Shown here piece by piece: positions 1 through 5,153 of a stretch of 5,153 nt of DNA. The DNA comes from Pseudomonadota bacterium (GTDB taxonomy: Bacteria > Pseudomonadota > Gammaproteobacteria > Burkholderiales > Burkholderiaceae_D), in NCBI GenBank assembly GCA_023391395.1, contig JAEWBA010000109.1, positions 1 to 5,153 of the forward strand, in the 5' to 3' direction. How positions within the stretch are numbered: the stretch's first letter is position 1; each line of letters begins with the position of its first letter. The notes below the pieces were generated by a model that searched no databases, was not told the DNA's origin, and saw nothing but the letters and a program-made list of their open reading frames with translations. A program made the position numbers and the translations under genes.

Positions 1-1247
1 ACAAGATGGAATGCGACCGCATTTTCGGTCGGTCCTGGCTCTTTCTCGGACATGAAAGCCAGATCCCCAAGACCGGCGATTTCTTCACCAGCTACATGGC
101 GGAAGACCCGGTGGTGGTGGTGCGCCAAAAGGATGGATCCATTGCCGCGTTTCTCAACCAGTGGCGGCACCGCGGGATGCGCATCTGCCGCACCGATGCC
201 GGCAATGCGCGCGCCTTCACCTGCAGCTATCACGGATGGGCCTACGACCTGGCGGGCGAGCTGAAGGCGATTCCCCACGAAGGGCAGTACGGATGCGAGT
301 TCGACAAGAAGGATTGGGGCGCAAGGAAGATCCGCCGTCTGGAGTCCTACAAGGGCATGCTGTTCGCCAACTGGGACGAGGATGCTCCCGCACTGGTCGA
401 CCACCTGGGCGCCGCGACCTATTATCTCGACGGTCTGGTGGACCGCCTGGAAGGCGGTACCGAGGTGATCGCCGGCGTGCACAAGTGGACCATCGACTGC
501 AACTGGAAGATGCCCGCCGAGCAGTTCGTCAGCGACATGTACCATGCCGCCACCAGCCACGTCTCGGCGATCGAGGCATGCAAGCCGGAAGACTATGACC
601 CCGCAGTCCACAGCATGGATGCGCGCGACGGCATGCAGTTCTGGACTGACGAAGGCCACGGCGGCGGCTACTTCCACGCCGAGTCTCCCAACCCTTCGCT
701 GTGGCTGGACCCTGTTGTCAAGGCCTGGCTGAAGGATACCTTCGACGAAGCGCGCGAGCGGCTCGGCGATCATCGTGCCGCCCGCGTCAGCGGCCACAAC
801 ACGCTGTTTCCCAACTTCTCCTGGCTGAACGGGACCAACACGATCCGGGTCTGGCATCCGCGCGGCCCGAACCAGATCGAAGTGTGGGCATGGGTGCTGG
901 TGGACAAGAAGGCTCCGGCTGAAGTCAAGGATGCCTTCCGTCGCAGCGCGCTGCGCGCATTCGGACCCTCCGGCATGCTGGAACAGGACGACGGCGAGAA
1001 CTGGGTCGAGGTGCAGAAGGTGATGCGCGGTGCGGCGGCGCAGTCCAGCCGCATGTGCTACCAGATGGCGCTGGGCGCGCCGGAACAGACGGTCGAGGGC
1101 GTCGGCGGCCATCATGGCCCGCTGTTCTCCGACATGGCGGCCCGCAACTTCTACCGGCGCTGGGCCGAGCTGATGCAATCGGCTCCGGTCAGGAGCGAGC
1201 CGATTACCCTGCATCGCAACGGCAGCTGTGGAGGTGGAAATGACTGA
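1..1247 (+). CDS. bphA1: Ring-hydroxylating dioxygenase, large (alpha) subunit, BphA/toluene-biphenyl type; 5' partial
   Basis: Catalytic subunit of a three-component Rieske non-heme iron dioxygenase that would add O2 to an aromatic ring to give a cis-dihydrodiol. The frame is open to the left edge (codon AAG at 3-5), and the first ATG, at 6, is internal: its context matches roughly residue 48 of BphA, so about 47 N-terminal residues are missing. Residues below count from that ATG. The Rieske domain spans about 10-125, with H55, C73 and H76 in place but W53 where the first cluster cysteine belongs. The catalytic domain has D177, H180 and H185 for the mononuclear iron, with the third ligand in the EQDD motif at 326-329. 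RVWHPRGPN at 281-289 is also typical of the family. The last 8 bases overlap the beta gene. The family assignment is firm; the substrate is not known, and the symbol denotes the family only. W53 makes activity doubtful unless it is a sequence error. Confidence 0.95.
   Translation, partial: KMECDRIFGRSWLFLGHESQIPKTGDFFTSYMAEDPVVVVRQKDGSIAAFLNQWRHRGMRICRTDAGNARAFTCSYHGWAYDLAGELKAIPHEGQYGCEFDKKDWGARKIRRLESYKGMLFANWDEDAPALVDHLGAATYYLDGLVDRLEGGTEVIAGVHKWTIDCNWKMPAEQFVSDMYHAATSHVSAIEACKPEDYDPAVHSMDARDGMQFWTDEGHGGGYFHAESPNPSLWLDPVVKAWLKDTFDEARERLGDHRAARVSGHNTLFPNFSWLNGTNTIRVWHPRGPNQIEVWAWVLVDKKAPAEVKDAFRRSALRAFGPSGMLEQDDGENWVEVQKVMRGAAAQSSRMCYQMALGAPEQTVEGVGGHHGPLFSDMAARNFYRRWAELMQSAPVRSEPITLHRNGSCGGGND
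162..164 (+). other. Trp codon replacing a Rieske cluster Cys ligand
   Basis: TGG encodes W53 in NQWRHRG. In BphA-type proteins this stretch reads NQCRHRG, and the cysteine (Cys100 in BphA of strain LB400, by my alignment) is one of four ligands of the [2Fe-2S] cluster. TGC or TGT would restore it with a single base change. The flanking residues on both sides are fully conserved, so the alignment is not in doubt. Confidence 0.9.
1230..1235 (+). promoter_or_regulatory. Ribosome binding site of the beta subunit gene
   Basis: A GGAGGT motif lies inside the end of the alpha gene, 4 bases before ATG 1240. It decides the beta start: the in-frame GTG at 1228 lies before the motif and is not a plausible start. 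Together with the 8-base overlap this suggests translational coupling of alpha and beta, which assemble together. Confidence 0.8.
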
Positions 1248-1782
1248 GCTGAAGATGCCTGCGCTGCCTTACGTCGCAGCCGAAATCCAGGTGCGCATCG
1301 AGCAGTTCCTGGCCTACGAGGCGGAACTGCTGGACGACAGGAAGTTCCGCGAATGGCTGTCGCTGTTCTCCAGCGACACGCATTACTGGATGCCGATCCG
1401 TTCCAGCCGCACTCCACGCGAGCGTCACTTGGAACTGACTGGGCCGGGCGCCCTGGCCTCCTTCGACGAAACCAAGGCGGACCTCGAGCAGCGGATCCGC
1501 AAGATCGAAACCGGCAAGGCCTGGGCGGAAGAACCGCCGTCGCGGACCCGGCACTGCCTGAGCAATGTCAGGGTGCGCATGGAAGACGGCCTGTATGCAG
1601 TGCGCAGCAATATCGTCGTTTTCCAGAGCCGTGCCGAACGGGACGAGTACCAGTTCTTCGGCGAGCGCTTCGATGTGCTGCAGCCGGCTGACGACACCCC
1701 CGAGGGCTTCCGCATCAAGAGCCGGAAGATCGTCCTCGACCAGACAACCCTGCTCGCGCCCAGCCTGAGCATCTTTTTCTGA
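1240..1782 (+). CDS. bphA2: Ring-hydroxylating dioxygenase, small (beta) subunit
   Basis: A 180-residue structural subunit that packs with alpha (usually alpha3beta3 in this family); it has no cofactor of its own. Family markers are visible: [14 protein letters not shown] at about 21-34, an HYWMP motif at 48-52, FDET at 75-78, the conserved SRTRH segment at 101-105 followed by SNV, and a C-terminal LSIFF ending like the LSMFF end of BphE. Length is close to the usual 180-190, so the gene looks complete. The chosen ATG follows a GGAGGT site; the ORF could extend 4 codons to a GTG but that start has no site of its own. It overlaps alpha by 8 bases and is followed by a 26-base gap to the hydrolase. 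The symbol denotes the family; the substrate is unknown. Confidence 0.94.
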   Translation: MTELKMPALPYVAAEIQVRIEQFLAYEAELLDDRKFREWLSLFSSDTHYWMPIRSSRTPRERHLELTGPGALASFDETKADLEQRIRKIETGKAWAEEPPSRTRHCLSNVRVRMEDGLYAVRSNIVVFQSRAERDEYQFFGERFDVLQPADDTPEGFRIKSRKIVLDQTTLLAPSLSIFF

Positions 1783-1797
1783 CCCTGCAAGAACAAG

Positions 1798-1803
1798 TAA
1801 GGA
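1798..1803 (+). promoter_or_regulatory. Ribosome binding site of the hydrolase gene
   Basis: TAAGGA sits 5 bases before ATG 1809 in the 26-base gap after the beta stop. It favours ATG 1809 over the second in-frame ATG at 1824. Confidence 0.65.
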
Positions 1804-1808
1804 TAGAC

Positions 1809-2681
1809 ATGAGTACCGTAGAAATGACCCTGGACCAGCCCTTGACCGAAGCGTCGACCTCCAGGTATGCCGAGATCGACGGCATCAAGCTGCATTACCA
1901 CGAGGCTGGCGAGGGCGAAGCGCTGGTGATGTTGCACGGCGGTGGTCCGGGCGCATCGGCGTGGAGCAATTTCAAGCAGAACCTGGCGCCGCTGGCAAAA
2001 CGCTACCGTGTCCTGCTGGTGGACCAGCCGGGCTACGGCCGCAGCGCGAAGGTGATTCCCGAAAAGGAAGCACGCTCGCACATGGCGGCTCGTCTGCTGG
2101 TGGGCTTGCTGGATCATCTCGGCATCGAGCGCGCCCACCTGGTGGGCAATTCCTTCGGCGGACGCACCGCCCTCAATGTCGCGCTCCAATGGCCGGATCG
2201 CGTGGGACGCCTGGTTCTCATGGGGCCGGCCGGCGGCAGCCTCAACATCCTGTTCCCCGAGCCGACCGAAGGCATGAAGCATCTTCATAACTTCTTCTCC
2301 GCTCCGGGCCCGGACCGCGAGCGCATGCGCAACCTGATCCGTACCTTTGTCTACGATCAGTCGCTGGTCAAGGAAGAACTGGTGGAAGAGCGCTATCAGG
2401 CGGCGGTCGAGCCGGAAACGCGCCAGTTCTACGAGCACTTCCTGTCCAAGCCGGATAGTCGCGAGCCGCAGCTCTGGCGCGAGATCGAAAAGATCCCTCA
2501 CCGCACGCTGCTGGTATGGGGCCGCGACGACCGCACCAATCCTTTCGAGGGTGGCCTGTTCATGCTGAAGCGGATGCAGGATGCGCGCCTGCATGTGTTC
2601 CCGAAATGCGGCCACTGGGTGCAACTGGAACAGCGCGACGAATTCAATGCGCTGCTCGACAACTTCCTTTCCCAACCCTGA
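1809..2681 (+). CDS. Meta-cleavage-product C-C bond hydrolase (alpha/beta hydrolase, BphD/HsaD type)
   Basis: Cytoplasmic alpha/beta-hydrolase of 290 residues, predicted to hydrolyse the ring-opened dienoate made by the extradiol enzyme into a carboxylic acid and a 2-hydroxy-dienoate. The oxyanion-hole motif HGGGPG is at 43-48, the nucleophile elbow GNSFGG at 113-118 with Ser115, the acid in WGRDDR at 237-242 (probably Asp241), and His269 in KCGHW followed by Trp270. The N-terminal STSRYAEID and LHYHEAG, plus VDQPGYG at 71-77 and PTEGMK at 152-157, recall HsaD of the actinobacterial steroid pathway more than classical BphD, which from memory has a DSPGF-type sequence at the VDQPGYG position. 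Length is normal and all catalytic residues are intact. The gene lies between the oxygenase and the extradiol enzyme, whose product it should use. The class is sure. The substrate (biphenyl-, alkylbenzene-, carbazole- or polycyclic-derived) cannot be settled, so no symbol is given. Confidence 0.93.
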   Translation: MSTVEMTLDQPLTEASTSRYAEIDGIKLHYHEAGEGEALVMLHGGGPGASAWSNFKQNLAPLAKRYRVLLVDQPGYGRSAKVIPEKEARSHMAARLLVGLLDHLGIERAHLVGNSFGGRTALNVALQWPDRVGRLVLMGPAGGSLNILFPEPTEGMKHLHNFFSAPGPDRERMRNLIRTFVYDQSLVKEELVEERYQAAVEPETRQFYEHFLSKPDSREPQLWREIEKIPHRTLLVWGRDDRTNPFEGGLFMLKRMQDARLHVFPKCGHWVQLEQRDEFNALLDNFLSQP

Positions 2682-2693
2682 CGAATATCGACT

Positions 2694-2697
2694 GGAG
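2694..2697 (+). promoter_or_regulatory. Ribosome binding site of the extradiol dioxygenase gene
   Basis: GGAG lies 6 bases before ATG 2704 in the 22-base gap after the hydrolase stop. It supports this start rather than the in-frame ATG at 2581 inside the hydrolase gene. Confidence 0.7.
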
Positions 2698-2703
2698 ACT
2701 GTC

Positions 2704-3549
2704 ATGAGAGTTGCCGGCCTTGGCTACCTTGGATTCACCACCGCGGGCCCCTTGGAGGATTGGGCCGCGTTTGCGACCGGGATTCTGGGGGCGTCGGTGA
2801 AGGAGGACGGAAATCGGCTGCTGATACGCATCGACGAGCGGAATTTCCGCATCGAAGTGAGTCAGGCAGAAAAGCCGGGTGTCGCCTTCGTCGGCTGGGA
2901 TGTTGCCAATGAAGAGAGCATGCGCGCGTTGCGGCAGAAGCTGTCGGCCTCGGGAGTGGAAGTGCGCAGCGGCACGACGGAGGAGTGCAAGCGGCGCGGC
3001 GTTCTGGAACTGGCGATCTGCGAGGACCCGGCCGGCAACGTGCTGGAATTCTTCTATGGCCAGATGTGCCCCCAGGAGCAATTCATCTCGCCCCTGGGCG
3101 TGCAATTCGTGACCGGCGAACTGGGGCTCGGCCATGTCGTCTTCAGGGTCGGCAACTACGAAGAGACCCTGCGTTTCTACCGCGAGACGCTGGGCTTCCG
3201 GGTGACCGATGTCTGGTCCGGCGACACTGGCGCAGCCGTCTTCATGCATTGCAATCCGCGGCATCACAGCTTGGCGCTGCGCAGCGGCGACAGCGGCTCC
3301 GAGCTGATCCATTTCATGCTGGAAGTCAGCACGCTCGACGCCGTAGGCACCGCATCCGAACGCGGCAAGGCCTGCCTTAGCCGCACCCTGGGACGCCACT
3401 TCAACGACCAGATGGTTTCCTGCTACTTCAGGACGCCTTCCGGCTTTGAAGTCGAGTACGGCACCGGGGGACGGAAGGTAGACGATGCCACCTGGACCGT
3501 GGGCCAGATCGACAGCCCCAGCGGCTGGGGACATCAACGTCTTGGATAA
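2704..3549 (+). CDS. bphC: Type I extradiol (catechol 2,3-) dioxygenase, BphC-like
   Basis: Fe(II) ring-cleavage dioxygenase of the vicinal-oxygen-chelate superfamily, 281 residues in two domains. The N-terminal domain (about 1-120, beginning with the family's LGYLGF motif) lacks metal ligands; the C-terminal domain (about 140-275) is catalytic. Aligned with BphC of LB400, the iron ligands are His144 (GLGHVVF), His203 (IHFMLEV) and Glu251 (FEVEYG). The second-shell active-site residues His188 (RHHSLAL), His232 (TLGRHFND) and Tyr241 are also present, so the enzyme looks functional. It should cleave a 2,3-dihydroxylated aryl or alkylbenzene between C1 and C2, making the hydrolase's substrate. 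It is shorter than the roughly 298-residue BphC, with about 2 residues missing before TLGRH and a C-terminal tail that ends soon after WGH. The start is set by the GGAG site. A 14-base gap leads to the ferredoxin. Confidence 0.95.
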   Translation: MRVAGLGYLGFTTAGPLEDWAAFATGILGASVKEDGNRLLIRIDERNFRIEVSQAEKPGVAFVGWDVANEESMRALRQKLSASGVEVRSGTTEECKRRGVLELAICEDPAGNVLEFFYGQMCPQEQFISPLGVQFVTGELGLGHVVFRVGNYEETLRFYRETLGFRVTDVWSGDTGAAVFMHCNPRHHSLALRSGDSGSELIHFMLEVSTLDAVGTASERGKACLSRTLGRHFNDQMVSCYFRTPSGFEVEYGTGGRKVDDATWTVGQIDSPSGWGHQRLG

Positions 3550-3550
3550 C

Positions 3551-3556
3551 GAGAGA
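3551..3556 (+). promoter_or_regulatory. Probable weak ribosome binding site of the ferredoxin gene
   Basis: GAGAGA lies 7 bases before ATG 3564 in the 14-base gap after the extradiol stop. It is a poorer match than the other sites in this operon. Confidence 0.5.
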
Positions 3557-3563
3557 AATCACA

Positions 3564-3893
3564 ATGACTGCAACTAACCGCCAAAAGGCATGCGCTGCCT
3601 CGGACCTGAGCGATGGCGACATGCTGCGCCTGGAGACGCGCCCGCCGATCGCCATCTATCGCGTCGGCGACGATTTCTACGCCACCGAGGCGACCTGCAC
3701 CCACATGGATTCCTGCCTGACCGAGGGTTACCTCGACGGCGATCAGGTCGAATGCTCGCTGCATATGGCGCGCTTCTGCGTGCGCACCGGCAAGGCGCTG
3801 ACGCTGCCGGCCACCGTTGCGCTGCGCACCTTCAAGGTGGAAGTCGAAGACGACGCCGTGTTCGTCGAAGTCCCCGCCGCGTCGGAGGAATGA
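3564..3893 (+). CDS. bphA3: Rieske-type [2Fe-2S] ferredoxin of the dioxygenase
   Basis: A 109-residue soluble electron carrier between the reductase and the oxygenase alpha subunit. The Rieske ligands are all present: Cys45-Thr-His47 and Cys64-Ser-Leu-His67, with 16 residues between His47 and Cys64. The segment VECSLHMARFCVRTGKAL (62-79) is nearly the BphF consensus. Length matches BphF (about 109), and there is no signal peptide or membrane segment, as expected for a cytoplasmic carrier rather than a bc1-type Rieske protein. The intact cluster motif contrasts with the altered motif in the alpha subunit. Its stop overlaps a possible ATG of the next gene (ATGA at 3890-3893). The ferredoxin and reductase lie downstream of the two ring-cleavage pathway genes rather than beside alpha and beta. 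The symbol denotes the BphF/BphA3 family. Confidence 0.94.
   Translation: MTATNRQKACAASDLSDGDMLRLETRPPIAIYRVGDDFYATEATCTHMDSCLTEGYLDGDQVECSLHMARFCVRTGKALTLPATVALRTFKVEVEDDAVFVEVPAASEE
3884..3888 (+). promoter_or_regulatory. Ribosome binding site of the reductase gene
   Basis: GGAGG lies within the last ferredoxin codons. It is only 1 base from ATG 3890 but 10 bases from ATG 3899, so spacing favours 3899. The ATGA overlap with the ferredoxin stop keeps 3890 possible through coupled re-initiation. Confidence 0.6.
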
Positions 3894-3898
3894 GCACC

Positions 3899-5153
3899 AT
3901 GCCGCGTCTGCCCGGCAGCATTGCCGTCGTCGGCGCCAGCCTGGCCGGCGCCCGGGCCGTCGAAGCCCTGCGCCTGAAAGGCTACAGCGGGAAACTCGTT
4001 CTCGTCGGTGAAGAGAAGCTGCGGCCCTACGAGCGCCCGCCGCTATCGAAGGCGGCGCTGGTGGACCAGCCGGCGCCCGAGCCGCAATGGGTGCATGCCG
4101 CCGACTACTATGCCGCCAACGACATCACGCTGATCACCGGCGAAAAAGTGACCAGCCTGCGTCCGGGCGAGACGCTGACGCTGAAGTTCGCAAGCGGCGC
4201 CAGCCTCGAGGCCGACGCGGTTCTCCTCGCGACAGGCGGTCGGGCACGCAAGCTGGAGGGAGTCGGCGATTTCGAGCACGTCTATTACATCCGAGACTGG
4301 GATGACGCCATGCGCTTGCGCCAGGCGCTGGCTCCCGGGAAAAAGATGGTCGTGATCGGCAGCGGCTTTATCGGCGCTGAAGTCGCCGCCAGCGCCGCAT
4401 CGATCGGCTGCGAAGTGGAAATGATCGAGGCCTTGCCGACGCCGTTTGCCGCCATCGCCAGTGCCGATGTGCGGGAAGCCTTGGCCGCTGCGCATCGCGA
4501 GGCCGGGGTTCGCATACACGCCGGCACCAGTGTCCGTTCGGTAACCGCATCGCCCGCCGGCGTGCGCATCACCACCGATGCCGGCAAGATCATCGAGGCC
4601 GACATGGTCGTGATCGGGATCGGCCTCGAGCCGCGCGCCGAGCTGGCGGAGTCCGCGGGCGCTGCCGTCGATCGCGGCATCCTCGTCGATTCGCAGTACC
4701 GGACCAGCGTTGCCGGTCTGTATGCGGCGGGCGACGTGGCGACCATGGTCGACGCCAAGGGCAAGCGGCACCGCGCCGAGCACTGGCGTTCCGCCCAGGA
4801 GCAAGGCGCGGCTGCAGCGCTCGCCATGATCGGCGAAACCGCGCCGCCGCTGTCGGTGACCTGGTGCTGGTCGGACCAGTATGCCCACAAGCTCGAGGTG
4901 GCGGGGGAGCCGCGCATGGGCGAACGGGAAGTCGTGCGCCGTGTCGGCGCTTCGGAACTATGTGCATTTCATCTGCGCGATGGCGCGCTGGTCGGCGCGA
5001 CCGGCCTCAACAGCTCGCGCCTGGTGCGCGCCGCCATGTCGCTGATCGCCAAGGGTGCACATCCCGATCCGGAGCAACTCGCGGATGCGGGACGGCCGCT
5101 CAACAAGGTGGAATTGCGGCAGCCGGCCGCCCTAGTCACAGGTGCTGCCGACA
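3899..5153 (+). CDS. FAD-dependent NADH:ferredoxin reductase of the dioxygenase, BphA4/BphG type; 3' partial
   Basis: Flavoprotein that oxidises NADH and reduces the Rieske ferredoxin. The plus-strand frame has no stop through base 5152, giving at least 418 residues; the end lies outside the window. Residues counted from ATG 3899: FAD-binding VVGASLAG with GASLAG at 12-17, RPYERPPLSK at 42-51 (a hallmark of oxygenase-coupled reductases), ATGG at 111-114, NADH-binding GSGFIGAE at 154-161 followed by Glu177 (an acidic residue favouring NADH over NADPH), second FAD motif YAAGDVA at 275-281, EHW at 294-296, and WCWSDQY at 322-328 starting the C-terminal reductase domain. Related BphG proteins have about 408 residues, so the visible part is nearly all of the protein and the C-terminus is somewhat extended. 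A start at 3890 would add 3 residues. The class is sure; specificity is inferred from position next to the ferredoxin. Confidence 0.93.
   Translation, partial: MPRLPGSIAVVGASLAGARAVEALRLKGYSGKLVLVGEEKLRPYERPPLSKAALVDQPAPEPQWVHAADYYAANDITLITGEKVTSLRPGETLTLKFASGASLEADAVLLATGGRARKLEGVGDFEHVYYIRDWDDAMRLRQALAPGKKMVVIGSGFIGAEVAASAASIGCEVEMIEALPTPFAAIASADVREALAAAHREAGVRIHAGTSVRSVTASPAGVRITTDAGKIIEADMVVIGIGLEPRAELAESAGAAVDRGILVDSQYRTSVAGLYAAGDVATMVDAKGKRHRAEHWRSAQEQGAAAALAMIGETAPPLSVTWCWSDQYAHKLEVAGEPRMGEREVVRRVGASELCAFHLRDGALVGATGLNSSRLVRAAMSLIAKGAHPDPEQLADAGRPLNKVELRQPAALVTGAAD

Noticed and set aside
6..8. ATG as the start of the alpha subunit
   Set aside because: The frame is open upstream to the window edge, and the sequence here aligns with about residue 48 of BphA, so this Met is internal and the gene is truncated by the window.
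1228..1230. GTG as the start of the beta subunit
   Set aside because: It precedes the GGAGGT ribosome binding site; ATG 1240 has correct spacing.
1783..1808. Possible internal promoter or terminator in the largest intergenic gap
   Set aside because: 26 bases hold only a ribosome binding site; there is no hairpin with a T-run and no room for a promoter within the gap.
2581..2703. N-terminal extension of the extradiol enzyme from ATG 2581
   Set aside because: It lies inside the hydrolase gene, has no family similarity, and ATG 2704 has a GGAG site and the expected N-terminus (LGYLGF).
1425..2705. 426-codon open frame on the minus strand
   Set aside because: It runs antisense to the beta and hydrolase genes, shows no recognisable domain, and is typical of high G+C coding DNA.
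2644..3537. 297-codon open frame on the minus strand
   Set aside because: It is antisense to the well-supported extradiol gene and has no recognisable motif.
4043..4888. 281-codon open frame on the minus strand, with a second minus frame at 4285-4917
   Set aside because: Both are antisense to the reductase, whose plus-strand frame carries all FAD and NADH motifs and runs off the window end without a stop.

Overview
The window is one tightly packed, plus-strand catabolic operon for ring cleavage of an aromatic compound of the biphenyl/alkylbenzene type. It holds six genes and is open at both ends. In order they are: Rieske ring-hydroxylating dioxygenase large subunit (5' end missing), small subunit, meta-cleavage-product C-C hydrolase, type I extradiol dioxygenase, Rieske ferredoxin, and FAD/NADH ferredoxin reductase (3' end missing). 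Gaps between genes are 5 to 26 bases, and the alpha and beta genes overlap by 8 bases. There is no gene-free stretch over 300 bases. I see no promoter, terminator, RNA gene, repeat, insertion sequence or CRISPR array. Any promoter or regulator must lie outside the window.

High G+C (judged by eye), strong G/C preference at third codon positions, purine-rich ribosome binding sites and BphA/BphC-type proteins suggest a proteobacterium, perhaps a beta-proteobacterial aromatic degrader. This is inference; nothing in the window fixes the taxon.

Inferred pathway: NADH gives electrons to the FAD reductase, which passes them to the Rieske ferredoxin and then to the alpha/beta oxygenase, which dihydroxylates the ring. 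The extradiol enzyme opens the resulting catechol next to a hydroxyl. The hydrolase splits the ring-opened product into a carboxylic acid and a dienoate. No cis-dihydrodiol dehydrogenase (BphB type) is present. It may be encoded outside the window, or the substrate may be one, as in carbazole angular dioxygenation, whose dioxygenated product rearomatises without it.

The most striking point is in the alpha subunit. The first cysteine ligand of the Rieske [2Fe-2S] cluster (Cys-X-His) is a tryptophan, codon TGG at 162-164, one base from TGC. The other three ligands and the mononuclear iron site are present. Either this is a base error, or the gene is an inactivated or very unusual Rieske oxygenase. 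The two mononuclear-iron histidines of the same protein are also one residue closer than in classical BphA. The hydrolase carries motifs that look more like the steroid-pathway enzyme HsaD than classical BphD, so the true substrate may not be biphenyl. Comparisons with named proteins are from memory, not from a search.
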